From positions 4,216,001 through 4,280,000 of the forward strand of contig NZ_CP107796.1 in the NCBI RefSeq assembly GCF_036345995.1: a stretch of DNA of 64,000 nt, given 5' to 3'. Below are positions 42,096-51,543 of the stretch, in pieces. Below the pieces are notes generated by a model. That model was given only the letters and a program-made list of their open reading frames with translations. It made no database searches and was not told the origin of the DNA. Both the position numbers and the translations under genes were made by a program. The DNA is from Streptomyces sp. NBC_00557 (lineage in GTDB: Bacteria; Actinomycetota; Actinomycetes; Streptomycetales; Streptomycetaceae). Every line of letters begins with the position of its first letter. Positions within the stretch are counted from its first letter, which is position 1.

Positions 42096-42124
42096 CAGGC
42101 CCCGGATCCCCGATCCGGGGCCTG
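42096..42124 (+). terminator. purD terminator
   Basis: CAGGCCCCGGATC (42096-42108) pairs with GATCCGGGGCCTG (42112-42124), followed by ATCTTTGCTTTC. The 110 bp before it contain loose repeats of a GCGTGCCGCG...CAGGCGCC sequence with no coding sense; the rest of the gap to 42341 shows nothing certain. Confidence 0.85.
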
Positions 42125-42341
42125 ATCTTTGCTTTCTGTCACGCACCTCTGACCAAAGCCATTCCATCGAGTGAGCGGTCGCCCATACGGATGACGGGGG
42201 CCGGGGCCCCAACTAGGGTGCCGCGCAAGCTTTCCGGCACTTGGCCCACCGGCATTGCGATGTCAGTGGCGGGTGCCACAGTGGGGGAGTGAGCATCACC
42301 AGGAGAGCACGGCATCGGCAGCGAGGGGGTGAGGGCCGGTC

Positions 42342-44372
42342 GTGACCGGAATCGGTGCGGAGATGGGCGCGCAGGCCGCGCGTTCCAGGGCCCTGGCCGT
42401 CCTGCGGGTCCGTGGCCGGGCGCTGGCCGTGGCCGTGCTGCCCGCAGCCGTCGCGGTGATCCTGCTGGCGGGCGGAGCCACCGGCCGCCTCGTCGGCCGG
42501 GGCTGGGACACGGCCCGCCTGGTCGTGAGCGTCCTCGCCGTGCTGGTGCTGCTGGCCGCCGCCGGTTTCGCCCTGGTCGTGGCCCGGGCCCGCCCCGCCG
42601 TCAGCCCGACGGTGCCGATCCCGGAGGAGTCCGCCCCGGACCTGTACCGGATGGTGCGCGACCTGGCCGACCGGCTGGACGTGCCGGCCCCCTCGGCCAT
42701 AGCGCTCACCCCGGACTGCGACAGCTGGCTGGAGGACCGTACGCACTCGGCTCACGGCCCGCCCACGCGCCCCGCGTCCGACGAGGACGAGGCGGTGGGC
42801 CCGGGCCGCCGCCGGGCCCCGGCCGCCCCCGTGCTGGTCATCGGCTCCCCGTTCCTGTGGTGGATGCGGGTCGGCGAGCTGCGCGCGGTCCTCGCCCCGG
42901 TCATCGCCGGTACGGGCCCGTCGGCGCACCCCGACATAGCGGCCGCCCGGCGCTTCGTGCGCGGTCTGGACGCGGCGGTCGCGGTCGCCGCGACGCCGGG
43001 CCGCTGCCCGCTGACCCGCGGCCTCTGCGCGGCCCTCGGGTGGGTGGCCCGGCTGCTGCTGCGCGGCTGCCGGGAGCACGCGGCGCAGATGGAGCGGGGG
43101 GTCGCCGCGGCGGCGGCCGAGCGCGCCCAGGCCGTCGACTACGGCCTGCGGATCGTCGCCCAGGAGCAGGTCGGCCTGGCCTACGCCGGCTGGGACCGGC
43201 TGCTGACCCGGGTGGCGCTGCCCGCCTGGCGGATGGGCCGCTGGCCGTCAGGGCTGGACGCGGGCGTGGTGGCGGCGCTCACCGAGCTGTCCCGGCGCGA
43301 CCGCCTGGCCGAGGGCTTCACCTCCCGGCTCGGCGAACGTCCCGCGTGCGACCTGCTGGAGGAGCCGGGCGTGGTGGACGAAGCCGCGTCCCTGCTGGCC
43401 GCCCGCCTCTTCCACGGCGGCCCGGCGGAGCCCGGCCCCGACTGGGCGCCGGTGGACTGGCAGACGTATCCGGAGGAGGTCGTGGACCGCACGTGGCGTG
43501 CGAACGCGGCCCGCCTGCACCGCGTCCTGGACTCCCTCGGCGTCCGTCCCTCCTTCGACCCCACCGCCCCCGACCCCGGCGGCCCCACCCTGGCCCGCGT
43601 CCTGGACCACCTGACCGAGCCGGCCAAGGACACGGCGATACCGAACCCCCCGGCCCCCACCCCGCACGCCCCCCGGACGAGCCCCGCGCAGTCTCGTCCC
43701 CAGCACGCCGCCCACGCGGACCTCCGGCAGGCACCGGGCGACCCCCTGCCGGACGCCGCCCACGCCGGACTGCCGCACGCACCCGGCGACCTCGAGCCGG
43801 ACTCCGCCCACGCGGAACCCCGGCGGGCACCCGGCGACCTCGAGCCGGACTCCGCCCCCACCGGACCCGCGCAGGCACCCGGCGACCGTGAGCCCGACGC
43901 CACCTGCGCCGGACTCCCCGAGGCACCCCCAGAGGCCGAAGCGGACCCGGTGGCCGACGAACCCACCGGTACCGAGCGCAGCGCCACCCTCGCCGCCGGG
44001 CTGACCGCCGAGCTGGCCCGGGAGGAGGCCGGCGTGGCCGGAAGCGGTGCGGCCGCCGCCGGCCAGAGCACCGAGCGCGCCCTGTGGGACGACGGCGGCC
44101 TGCCGCTCTTCCCGCTGCAACCCCCGCGCACCGCACGCGAGTTGCTCACCGAGCACGTCACCGCGATGGTGTGCTGCGCGGCCGTCGACACCGCCGGCGC
44201 GGTCCCCGCGCTGGACTGGCTGGACGGCCCCTCCCTGCTGGTCGGCGGCGAGCGGGCCGCCGACCTCACGCCCAAGGTGCTCAGCCTGATCGAGGAGGGA
44301 GATCCGGGCCCGCTGCGCGACTGGCTGGCCGCGTCCGGAATACGCCCCGAGAAGCCCGTACGGCTCGTCTGA
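42342..44372 (+). CDS. Membrane protein with degenerate M48-peptidase-like domain
   Basis: A 676-residue protein. Two N-terminal helices (about 27-80) precede a region like M48 zinc peptidases (LYRMVRDLADRLDVPAPSAI, VLVIGSPFLWWMRVGELRAVLAPVIAGT), but where an HExxH zinc motif is expected there is VLAPVIAGT, so it is likely catalytically dead. The centre to C-terminus includes a proline-rich region (430-470), a block of imperfect 16-22 residue repeats containing APGDLEPDSA (about 470-545), and a conserved end domain (RTARELLTEHVTAMVCCAAVD). GTG start at 42342. The gene is part of the Streptomyces core between purD and purC; function unknown. Confidence 0.85.
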   Translation: MTGIGAEMGAQAARSRALAVLRVRGRALAVAVLPAAVAVILLAGGATGRLVGRGWDTARLVVSVLAVLVLLAAAGFALVVARARPAVSPTVPIPEESAPDLYRMVRDLADRLDVPAPSAIALTPDCDSWLEDRTHSAHGPPTRPASDEDEAVGPGRRRAPAAPVLVIGSPFLWWMRVGELRAVLAPVIAGTGPSAHPDIAAARRFVRGLDAAVAVAATPGRCPLTRGLCAALGWVARLLLRGCREHAAQMERGVAAAAAERAQAVDYGLRIVAQEQVGLAYAGWDRLLTRVALPAWRMGRWPSGLDAGVVAALTELSRRDRLAEGFTSRLGERPACDLLEEPGVVDEAASLLAARLFHGGPAEPGPDWAPVDWQTYPEEVVDRTWRANAARLHRVLDSLGVRPSFDPTAPDPGGPTLARVLDHLTEPAKDTAIPNPPAPTPHAPRTSPAQSRPQHAAHADLRQAPGDPLPDAAHAGLPHAPGDLEPDSAHAEPRRAPGDLEPDSAPTGPAQAPGDREPDATCAGLPEAPPEAEADPVADEPTGTERSATLAAGLTAELAREEAGVAGSGAAAAGQSTERALWDDGGLPLFPLQPPRTARELLTEHVTAMVCCAAVDTAGAVPALDWLDGPSLLVGGERAADLTPKVLSLIEEGDPGPLRDWLAASGIRPEKPVRLV

Positions 44373-44777
44373 AGCCCGGAGCCCCCGGAGCCCCTGAAGG
44401 CCCTGAGGCCCCTGGGCCCATGGAGCCCCTGGAGGCCCCGCGAGGCCCCAAGACCTGAGTCCCCGGAGCTCTGAGACTCCGAGGATGTCGAGGAGGCGGA
44501 GGCACCCCGGAGGTGCTCGAAACCGGCCGACGCGACAGGCCTCCCGCACTCACGCGAGCACCGTAGAAGGGGATCCCCGTCTTCCACTTCAGGTCAATTC
44601 GCAACGACTAGTGACCGAGCCCGTGCGTTATGTGATGTGCTGGGAGCGACCACGCACTTGGCAAGAGCGAGCGACATACGACAGCACGTCCGAGCAATGT
44701 GCGCACCACCGAGCACGGCGAGCACGGCGACCACCACCGAGACAGGACCACACGGGGGACGAGGGAGGGGAGCGATC
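44373..44777. other. Intergenic region with C/G-rich low-complexity repeats
   Basis: The first 90 bp is a run of related GGCCCC/GGAGCCCC words (CCCCTGGAGGCCCC and similar) with no open frame. The remainder precedes the DMFase-like gene and should contain its promoter. Frames open through here (for example from 44637) lack codon bias before 44778. Confidence 0.5.
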
Positions 44778-46268
44778 ATGGCCTCGGACCACATCCGCCG
44801 CTGGGAGTCCGGAGCACTCGCGCACGCCGTCACGGACCCCTTCGGCCAGGGCCCGGTGCCCTGGCTGCGCGGCAGCGAGACCTACTTCGACGACACCGGC
44901 CACGTCGTGCCCTGGTACGTCGACCCGAGCCCGCAGCCGCTCACCGGCGTCGGCCCCGCCCGTCCCGCCCCGCGCGTACCCGGCCCCCGCTCGGCCGACG
45001 ACGTGCACCGCCAGATCAAGGGCTTCACCTCCACCGGCGCGGTCGCGCCCGGCGAGGCGATCGACTTCCACGTCACGGTCGACCCGCCGCAGGAGTTCAG
45101 CGTCGACATCTACCGGATCGGCCACTACGGCGGCGACGGCGCCGCGAAGATCACCACCAGCCCGCGGCTGTCCGGCATCGTCCAGCCTCCGCCGCTGACC
45201 GCCGACCGCACGGTCTCCTGCCACCACTGGTGGCTGTCCTGGCGCCTCCAGGTGCCCTCGCACTGGCCCATCGGCGCCTATGTGGCCGTCCTGACCACCG
45301 CCGACGGCTACCGCTCCCACGTGCCCTTCACGATCCGCGACGACCACCCGGCCGACCTGCTCCTGCTGCTGCCGGACATCACCTGGCAGGCGTACAACCT
45401 GTACCCGGAGGACGGCCGTACGGGCGCCAGCCTGTACCACGCCTGGGACGAGGAGGGCTGCCTCCTCGGCGAGGCCGACGCGGCGACGACGGTCTCCTTC
45501 GACCGCCCGTACGCGGGCGCGGGCCTGCCGCTGCACGTCGGGCACGCCTACGACTTCATCCGCTGGGCCGAGCGCTACGGCTACGACCTCGCCTACGCCG
45601 AGGCCCGCGATCTGCACGCCGGCCGTGTCGATCCCGGCCGCTACCGGGGCCTGGTCTTCCCCGGGCACGACGAGTACTGGTCGGTGCCGATGCGCCGGGC
45701 CGTGGAGGAGGCCCGCGACCGGGGCACCTCGCTGGTGTTCCTCTCCGCGAACACCATGTACTGGCAGGTGGAGCTGGGGCCGTCCCCGTCCGGTGTCCCG
45801 GACCGGCTGCTGACGTGCCGCAAGCGCAAGGGCCCCGGAAAGCCGGTGCTGTGGCGCGAGATCGACCGGCCCGAGCAGCAGCTGATCGGCATCCAGTACG
45901 CGGGCCGGGTGCCCGAGCCGCATCCGCTGATCGTCCGCAACGCCGACCACTGGCTGTGGGAGGCGACCGGCGCGCGCGAGGGCGACGAGATCCCCGGCCT
46001 GGTCGCGGGCGAGGCCGACCGGTACTTCCCGCGCACCCCGCTGCCCGTGCACGAGGAGCGCGTCCTGCTCGCCCACTCCCCCTACACCGACAGCGAAGGC
46101 GTCCTGCGCCACCAGGAGACCTCCCTGTACCGCGCCCCTTCCGGCGCCTGGGTCTTCGCCTCCGGCACCTTCGCCTGGTCCCCGGCCCTGGACCGCCCCG
46201 GCCATGTGGACACCCGTGTCCAGCGCGCCACGGCGAACCTCCTGGACCGCATCTGCAAACGCGACTGA
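44778..46268 (+). CDS. DMFase large-subunit-like protein (N,N-dimethylformamidase beta C-terminal domain)
   Basis: A 496-residue cytoplasmic protein with a first beta-sandwich domain (about 70-190) and a domain similar to the C-terminal part of the N,N-dimethylformamidase beta subunit (ADLLLLLPDITWQAYNLYPEDG, YDFIRWAERYGYDLAYAEA, GLVFPGHDEYWS, LSANTMYWQV). Start ATG at 44778 with GGAGGGGAG ahead. Members are common in Streptomyces without a small subunit, and DMF hydrolysis is not shown for them. It lies between purD and purC without clear link to purines. Confidence 0.85.
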   Translation: MASDHIRRWESGALAHAVTDPFGQGPVPWLRGSETYFDDTGHVVPWYVDPSPQPLTGVGPARPAPRVPGPRSADDVHRQIKGFTSTGAVAPGEAIDFHVTVDPPQEFSVDIYRIGHYGGDGAAKITTSPRLSGIVQPPPLTADRTVSCHHWWLSWRLQVPSHWPIGAYVAVLTTADGYRSHVPFTIRDDHPADLLLLLPDITWQAYNLYPEDGRTGASLYHAWDEEGCLLGEADAATTVSFDRPYAGAGLPLHVGHAYDFIRWAERYGYDLAYAEARDLHAGRVDPGRYRGLVFPGHDEYWSVPMRRAVEEARDRGTSLVFLSANTMYWQVELGPSPSGVPDRLLTCRKRKGPGKPVLWREIDRPEQQLIGIQYAGRVPEPHPLIVRNADHWLWEATGAREGDEIPGLVAGEADRYFPRTPLPVHEERVLLAHSPYTDSEGVLRHQETSLYRAPSGAWVFASGTFAWSPALDRPGHVDTRVQRATANLLDRICKRD

Positions 46269-46434
46269 CAGCCGCCGCCATCGGTCACCCCGACCGGTCA
46301 CCCCGACCGGCCATCCCGATCCCTCTCGCCGACCGTCCCGATCCCCCGACCGGCCGTCGCGAGACCCCTGGCCGGGACCCATCGCCCCCATAAGGGAGAA
46401 TCGAGGCACTTGGACAGAACCACGGGGAGGAACC

Positions 46435-47334
46435 GTGTCCGGATTCGTAGAAAAGCCCGAGCCGATCCAGGTTCCGGGCCTGGTGCACCTGCACACCGGA
46501 AAGGTGCGCGAGCTGTACCAGAACGAGGCGGGCGACCTCGTGATGGTCGCCAGCGACCGCATGTCCGCGTACGACTGGGTGCTGCCCACGGAGATCCCCG
46601 ACAAGGGCCGTGTCCTCACCCAGCTCTCCCTGTGGTGGTTCGACCAGCTGCGCGACCTGGCCCCCAACCACGTGATCAGCACCGAGCTGCCCGAGGGCGC
46701 CCCCGCCGACTGGGCGGGCCGCACGCTGGTCTGCAAGTCGCTGCGGATGGTCCCGGTCGAGTGCGTGGCCCGCGGCTACCTGACCGGCTCGGGCCTGCTG
46801 GAGTACAACGAGTCCCGTACGGTCTGCGGCCTCGCCCTCCCCGAAGGCCTCGTCGACGGCTCGGAACTCCCCGCCCCGATCTTCACCCCGGCCACCAAGG
46901 CCGAGGTCGGCGAGCACGACGAGAACGTCTCCTACGAGGAGGCGGCCCGCCAGGTCGGCGCCGACACCGCCGCCCAGCTGCGCCAGATGACGCTCGCCGT
47001 GTACTCCCGTGCCCGGGACATCGCCCGGGACCGGGGGATCATCCTGGCGGACACCAAGTTCGAGTTCGGATTCGACGGCGACACGCTCGTCCTCGCCGAC
47101 GAGGTCCTCACCCCCGACTCCTCCCGGTTCTGGCCGGCCGACCAGTGGCAGCCGGGCCGCGCCCAGCCGTCGTACGACAAGCAGTTCGTCCGGGACTGGC
47201 TCACCTCCGCCGAGTCCGGCTGGGACCGCCGCAGCGAGCAGCCCCCGCCGCCGCTGCCGCCGCAGGTCGTGGAGGCGACCCGGCAGAAGTACATCGAGGC
47301 CTACGAGCGGCTCACGGGCATGACCTGGAGCTAA
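46435..47334 (+). CDS. purC: Phosphoribosylaminoimidazole-succinocarboxamide synthase
   Basis: SAICAR synthetase, which joins aspartate to CAIR in purine synthesis. The 299-residue length is that of the longer SAICAR synthetase type. Seen: HTGKVRELYQ, VMVASDRMSAYDWVLPTEIP, VECVARGYLTGSGLLEY, and the ATP/metal segment DTKFEFGFDG. GTG start at 46435 after GGGGAGG. A bidirectional terminator shared with tRNA-Gly follows. Confidence 0.97.
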   Translation: MSGFVEKPEPIQVPGLVHLHTGKVRELYQNEAGDLVMVASDRMSAYDWVLPTEIPDKGRVLTQLSLWWFDQLRDLAPNHVISTELPEGAPADWAGRTLVCKSLRMVPVECVARGYLTGSGLLEYNESRTVCGLALPEGLVDGSELPAPIFTPATKAEVGEHDENVSYEEAARQVGADTAAQLRQMTLAVYSRARDIARDRGIILADTKFEFGFDGDTLVLADEVLTPDSSRFWPADQWQPGRAQPSYDKQFVRDWLTSAESGWDRRSEQPPPPLPPQVVEATRQKYIEAYERLTGMTWS

Positions 47335-47343
47335 GGTCAACGA

Positions 47344-47374
47344 AAAGACCCCGGTCCAGTGGACCGGGGTCTTT
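47344..47374. terminator. Bidirectional terminator, purC and tRNA-Gly
   Basis: AAAGACCCCGGTCC (47344-47357) pairs with GGACCGGGGTCTTT (47361-47374), with A and T runs on both sides. Confidence 0.92.
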
Positions 47375-47380
47375 CTCCGG

Positions 47381-47453
47381 AGCGGACGACGAGGCTCGAA
47401 CTCGCGACCTCAACCTTGGCAAGGTTGCGCTCTACCAACTGAGCTACGTCCGC
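47381..47453 (-). tRNA. tRNA-Gly (anticodon GCC), copy 1
   Basis: A 73-nt tRNA on the complement strand: acceptor GCGGACG/CGTCCGC, D arm AGCTCAGTTGGTAGAGC, anticodon loop TTGCCAA, T arm GAGTTCGAGCCTC. Identical to the copy at 51389-51461. Confidence 0.96.
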
Positions 47454-47476
47454 CTTGCGCCGTGGCGCGAGAGCAA

Positions 47477-48091
47477 CTATACCCAACCTCGCTCCCGGGC
47501 GAGACGCACTGCCGCATGACGGTTCTCGGCGCCGAGCTTCGTGACGGCCGAGGAGAGGTAGTTCCGTACGGTCCCGGGGGACAGCGCGGCCCGCTCGGCG
47601 ATCTCCGCGACCGGCGCGCCGTCGGCGGCCAGCTCCAGCACCTCGGTCTCCCGCGAGGTGAGCGGGGAGTCCCCGGCGGAGATCGCGTCGGCGGCCAACT
47701 CCGGGTCCACATAGCGGCTTCCGGAGTGCACGGTCCGGATGATCTCGGCGAGCCGCTGGGCGCTGACCGTCTTGGGGACGAACCCGCGCACACCGGCCGC
47801 GAGGGCCCGTTTCAGGTGGCCGGGCCGCCCGTGCCCGGTGACGATCAGTACCTGGCAGCCGGGCAGTTCGGTGCGCAGGGATGTGGCGACCTTCACACCG
47901 TCGGCGCCCGGCATCTGAAGGTCCAGCACCGCCACATCGGGTGCGTGGGCCCGCGCCATCGCCAGCGCCTCGGGGCCGCTGGCCGCCTCCGCGACGACCA
48001 GGAGATCGTCCTCCAGGGACAGCAGCGCGGCCAGCGCGCCCCGGATCAGATGCTCGTCGTCGGCGAGCAACAGCCGTACCGGAGTGCTCAT
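47477..48091 (-). CDS. Response regulator, NarL/LuxR family
   Basis: A 204-residue response regulator. The receiver has acidic DD (LLLADDEHL), phospho-acceptor Asp in VAVLDLQMPG, and K in FVPKTVSA; the output is a LuxR-type HTH (LTSRETEVLELAADGAPVAEIAERAALSPGTVRNYLSSA). Start ATG at 48091 overlaps the kinase stop by 4 bp. It likely controls the ABC transporter operon upstream, as in DesKR-like systems. Confidence 0.95.
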   Translation of the reverse strand: MSTPVRLLLADDEHLIRGALAALLSLEDDLLVVAEAASGPEALAMARAHAPDVAVLDLQMPGADGVKVATSLRTELPGCQVLIVTGHGRPGHLKRALAAGVRGFVPKTVSAQRLAEIIRTVHSGSRYVDPELAADAISAGDSPLTSRETEVLELAADGAPVAEIAERAALSPGTVRNYLSSAVTKLGAENRHAAVRLARERGWV

Positions 48092-49344
48092 GAGATGACT
48101 TCGCTCACTTTCTGCCCGACATCCCTCAGCGGCACCTCTGCCGTCACCCGGAAGCGGCCGCCGTCGACCGGCCCGGCCTCCAGGGTCCCGCCGACGACCG
48201 CGAGCCGCTCCCGCAGTCCGGCGAGCCCGGAACCCCCACCCCCGTCGGGGGTTCCGGCCAGCCCGTCGTTCTCCACCGTCAGCACCACGCACTCCTGCGA
48301 CACCCGCAGACACAGCACGCATCGCCCGGCGTCCCCGTGCCGCAGCACGTTGGTGGTCGCCTCGCGCACCACCCAGCCGAGGGCGGACTGCACGTCGGCG
48401 GGCAGCCCTGCGGGTTCCGCCCGGACCTCGCAGTCGATGCCGGCGGCCGCCAGGACGCCCTGCGCGCCGGCGAGTTCGGCCCCGAGGTCGGCCTCCCGGT
48501 AGCCGCGTACGACGGCCCGCACCTCCCGGTGGGACTCCTGCGCGATCCGCTGCACCTCGATCATCTGTTCCACGGCCTCCGGCCGCCCACGCCGGGCCAG
48601 TTGGACGGCCAGCTCGCTCTTGAGCGAGATCACCGACAGGTTCCGCCCCAGCACGTCGTGCAGATCCCGGCCGAACCGCAGCCGTTCCTCGGCGACGGCG
48701 AGCCGGGCCTCGACCTCCCGGGCCCGTTCCGCCTCCCACAGCACGGCGAGGGTCCAGGCTCCGCAGCGGCCGGCGAGCAGCGCGAAGATCACCTGGAAGA
48801 TGCTCATCGCAGCGGTCGCCACCAGACCGACGCCGTCGTGGTCGGCGAGCCCGACGGCAGCCGTGAGCAGGACCGTGAACAGCGCCGCCCGGCGCAGGAA
48901 CACACCGGTGGGGACCGTGAGTCCGTACAGCAGCGCGTACGGCAGCACCAGGCCACCGATCGCGAACCGGACCGTCATCGCCTGGGCCGCGTGCAGTGCG
49001 GCGAGCGCCACGAGCAGCGCGCACGCCAGCCCCAGCAGGACGGCCGGCGCGCGGTGCGCGCCGGCCGGCAGCTCGGTGCGGCCCAGGTAGTGGTCGAGCG
49101 CGGGCCGGGTGAGCCGGTTCGACAGCACGCACTGCAGCACCGCCAGCAGGGCGAGGAGGGCGCCGAGGACGGACGCCGCGGGCCGGTGGGCGAGACCGCC
49201 GCCGACCAGCGGCAGCAGCACCCAGCAGGCCATGATGAACCAGACCGTGCAGTACCAGGTGAGGACGCTGAACAGCTCGACCCGCTCGGCCTTGCTGCGC
49301 TCACCCCAGTGCCGCTGCTGCCAGCGCCGTATGCGCCCCACCAT
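48088..49344 (-). CDS. Sensor histidine kinase, NarL-partner (HisKA_3, DesK-like)
   Basis: A 418-residue membrane kinase with about six helices in the first 200 residues, a HisKA_3 dimerisation helix with the phospho-acceptor in RFGRDLHDVLGRNLSVIS, and an HATPase_c domain (WVVREATTNVLRHGDA, GSGLAGLRERL). The lack of a large extracellular domain suggests sensing in or at the membrane. It sits in one operon with an ABC exporter and the response regulator, a usual arrangement for stress-sensing of lipids or peptides. Confidence 0.95.
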   Translation of the reverse strand: MVGRIRRWQQRHWGERSKAERVELFSVLTWYCTVWFIMACWVLLPLVGGGLAHRPAASVLGALLALLAVLQCVLSNRLTRPALDHYLGRTELPAGAHRAPAVLLGLACALLVALAALHAAQAMTVRFAIGGLVLPYALLYGLTVPTGVFLRRAALFTVLLTAAVGLADHDGVGLVATAAMSIFQVIFALLAGRCGAWTLAVLWEAERAREVEARLAVAEERLRFGRDLHDVLGRNLSVISLKSELAVQLARRGRPEAVEQMIEVQRIAQESHREVRAVVRGYREADLGAELAGAQGVLAAAGIDCEVRAEPAGLPADVQSALGWVVREATTNVLRHGDAGRCVLCLRVSQECVVLTVENDGLAGTPDGGGGSGLAGLRERLAVVGGTLEAGPVDGGRFRVTAEVPLRDVGQKVSEVIS

Positions 49345-49362
49345 CCGCGCGCCCCCCTTTCC

Positions 49363-50262
49363 TCAGCGGCGTGGGTCCCACCGGAACCACCGCCGTACCG
49401 CACACATCGCCACGATGAGCCACGCCACCGCGGTCGCCGCCGTGACCAGTGTCTCGTGGATGCTCGACTGGCCGGTCCAGCCCGCACGGACGAGCCGGAC
49501 CGCCGGGGACAGCGGAAGCAGTTCGCAGACCGAGGCGAGCCGGTCGGGCAGGACCTCGGTGGGGATCGTGATGCCGGAGCCGATCATGGAGACGACCACC
49601 AGGGGCAGCGCGGTGACCTGTGCGCTCTCCACGCTCCGGGTGAAGGACGCGGTGAGCGCGGCGAGCGCGGCGCTCAGCACGAGCCCCGCCGCCAGCCCCA
49701 GGAGGGTCAGGTACGGCGCCCTGGGCGCGCCGGTGTGCAGCAGCACGGCGCAGCCGGTGCACAGCAGCACCGCCTGGGCGAGGCCGAGACCGACGGCGGG
49801 CAGGGCCGTGCCGGTGAGGATCTCGGCGTCGGAGAGTTCACCGGTGCGCAGCCGTTTGAGGACGAGTTCCTCCCGGCGGGCGACGTAGGCGCTGACCAGG
49901 GACGTGTAGACGGCGAAGAGGAAGGAGAACCCGATCGCGGTGGTCGTCAGCACCACCCCGATGTTCAGTCCCTCCTTCTTCAGGTCCAGCTGGTCGAGGG
50001 CCGGCCGCATGCTGAACGGCACGGCGAGCGGCATGACGAGCGCGGTGAAGACGGCGCTGCGGTTGCGTCCGAGCAGGGCCAGTTCGGCCCGCCCCAACGC
50101 CCGCATCCGCCGCCCGGCGGCAGCCCGCGCGACTCCGCTGCCGCCACGGCTGCCCGCCCGGACCGCGCGCACGCCGCTTCCCCCGGGGCCGGCGGCTGCT
50201 GCGTTCACGTCGTCCACCTGACCCACCCCGTTCTCTGCTGTCGCCCGACTCACGCCGTTCAC
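49363..50262 (-). CDS. ABC-2 type transporter permease
   Basis: A 299-residue membrane subunit with about six helices. The first 60 residues are hydrophilic, Gly/Ala/Arg-rich. Seen: SAVFTALVMPLAVPF as the first helix, REELVLKRLRTGELSDAEI cytoplasmic loop, and the ABC-2 C-terminal segment LPLVVVSMIGSGITIPTEVLPDRLASVCELLPLSP. GTG start at 50262 overlaps the ATPase stop (GTGA). Works with the ATPase at 50259. Confidence 0.92.
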   Translation of the reverse strand: MNGVSRATAENGVGQVDDVNAAAAGPGGSGVRAVRAGSRGGSGVARAAAGRRMRALGRAELALLGRNRSAVFTALVMPLAVPFSMRPALDQLDLKKEGLNIGVVLTTTAIGFSFLFAVYTSLVSAYVARREELVLKRLRTGELSDAEILTGTALPAVGLGLAQAVLLCTGCAVLLHTGAPRAPYLTLLGLAAGLVLSAALAALTASFTRSVESAQVTALPLVVVSMIGSGITIPTEVLPDRLASVCELLPLSPAVRLVRAGWTGQSSIHETLVTAATAVAWLIVAMCAVRRWFRWDPRR

Positions 50263-51197
50263 CGCGCCACCTCCCGCTCCCGCGCGATCTCCAGGAACGC
50301 CTCCTCCAGTGAGGCCGACCGCATGTCGAGGTCCCGCAGTTCGAGTCCGGTCCGCTCGGCCCAGGTCAGCAGTGCGGTGGCGGTCCGCTGCAGATGTGCC
50401 GTGTGCAGCCGTACGACTCTCCCGGCCGTCTCGTGCCGGCTGACGCCGAGGCCGGCGAGCGGGGGCAGGTCGCCGAGGAAGTAGCCCTCGGGCAGCTCGA
50501 ACGAGATCCGCGCCGGGCGGCCCGCGGTGACCTCGGCCGGGGTCCCCGAGGCGGCGATGCGCCCCTGGTGCAGGATCGCGAGCCGGTCGGCGAGGCCCTC
50601 CGCCTCCTCCAGGTAGTGCGTGGTGAGCAGTACGGTCGTCCCGGACTCGCGCAGTGCGCGGACCAGTTGCCAGGTGTCGCGGCGCCCCTCGGCGTCGAGC
50701 CCGGTCGTCGGCTCGTCGAGGAACAGCACCTCGGGTTCGCCGAGCAGCGCGAGTGCCAGGTCCAGGCGCCGCCGCTCGCCCCCGGACAGCTGCTTGACCC
50801 GGACGCCGGCCTTCCCGGCGAGGCCCACCAGGGCCAGCGTCTCCTCCGCCGGCCGGGCCCCGCTCGTACAGCCCGCCCACATGCGGGCGGTCTCGGCGAC
50901 GGTCAGCTCGGAGGGGAAGCCGCCCTCCTGGAGCATGACGCCGGTGCGCGGGCGTACGGCGGCCCGCTCGCGGTAGGGATCGTGGCCGAGGACCCGGACC
51001 CGGCCGTCCGCCGGCTCCGCGAGTCCTTCCAGCAGTTCGACCGTGGACGTCTTGCCCGCCCCGTTGGTGCCCAGCAGCGCGAAGATCTCCCCGCGGGCCA
51101 CCGAGAAGCTGATGCCGCGCACGGCCTCGAACCCGCCCCCGTACACACGCCGGAGGCCGCTGACCTCGATCACGTGCTCGTGTTCGTCGATGTCCAT
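50259..51197 (-). CDS. ABC transporter ATP-binding protein
   Basis: A 312-residue ATPase of the multidrug/ABC-2 exporter class. Walker A GTNGAGKT, Q-loop MLQEGG, signature LSGGERRR, Walker B LFLDEPT and the H-loop TTHY are all present; a C-terminal dimer region follows. It is the first gene of the operon ATPase-permease-kinase-regulator. The substrate is unknown, perhaps a lantibiotic-like peptide, lipid or drug. Confidence 0.95.
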   Translation of the reverse strand: MDIDEHEHVIEVSGLRRVYGGGFEAVRGISFSVARGEIFALLGTNGAGKTSTVELLEGLAEPADGRVRVLGHDPYRERAAVRPRTGVMLQEGGFPSELTVAETARMWAGCTSGARPAEETLALVGLAGKAGVRVKQLSGGERRRLDLALALLGEPEVLFLDEPTTGLDAEGRRDTWQLVRALRESGTTVLLTTHYLEEAEGLADRLAILHQGRIAASGTPAEVTAGRPARISFELPEGYFLGDLPPLAGLGVSRHETAGRVVRLHTAHLQRTATALLTWAERTGLELRDLDMRSASLEEAFLEIAREREVAR

Positions 51198-51351
51198 GCC
51201 CTCAGCGTTCCGGCGGGCGGGCCGGATCGGCAGTGCGCGGTGTCATCGCCCGGCATGACAAATGTCAGAAGGGGGACCGGGATCGCGCGGATCCGGGGAT
51301 CGAGGACCGGGGGCATCGGGGCGTCGGGGCGTCGGGGCGTCGGGGCAACGA

Positions 51352-51382
51352 AAAGACCCCGGTCCACTGGACCGGGGTCTTT
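51352..51382. terminator. Terminator of tRNA-Gly copy 2
   Basis: AAAGACCCCGGTCC (51352-51365) and GGACCGGGGTCTTT (51369-51382), almost identical to the hairpin at 47344-47374. Directly before it stand four GGGCGTCG-like 8-bp repeats (about 51309-51345). Confidence 0.9.
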
Positions 51383-51388
51383 CTCCCG

Positions 51389-51461
51389 AGCGGACGACGA
51401 GGCTCGAACTCGCGACCTCAACCTTGGCAAGGTTGCGCTCTACCAACTGAGCTACGTCCGC
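51389..51461 (-). tRNA. tRNA-Gly (anticodon GCC), copy 2
   Basis: Base-for-base identical to the gene at 47381-47453, including the GCC anticodon loop TTGCCAA. Confidence 0.96.
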
Positions 51462-51543
51462 ACTGCTCCCGACCGGCTCCCACCGATCGGTGCGAGCACC
51501 AGCCTACCTGATCCACAGGAGTGGTCGTGACAAGCGGTGCCGG

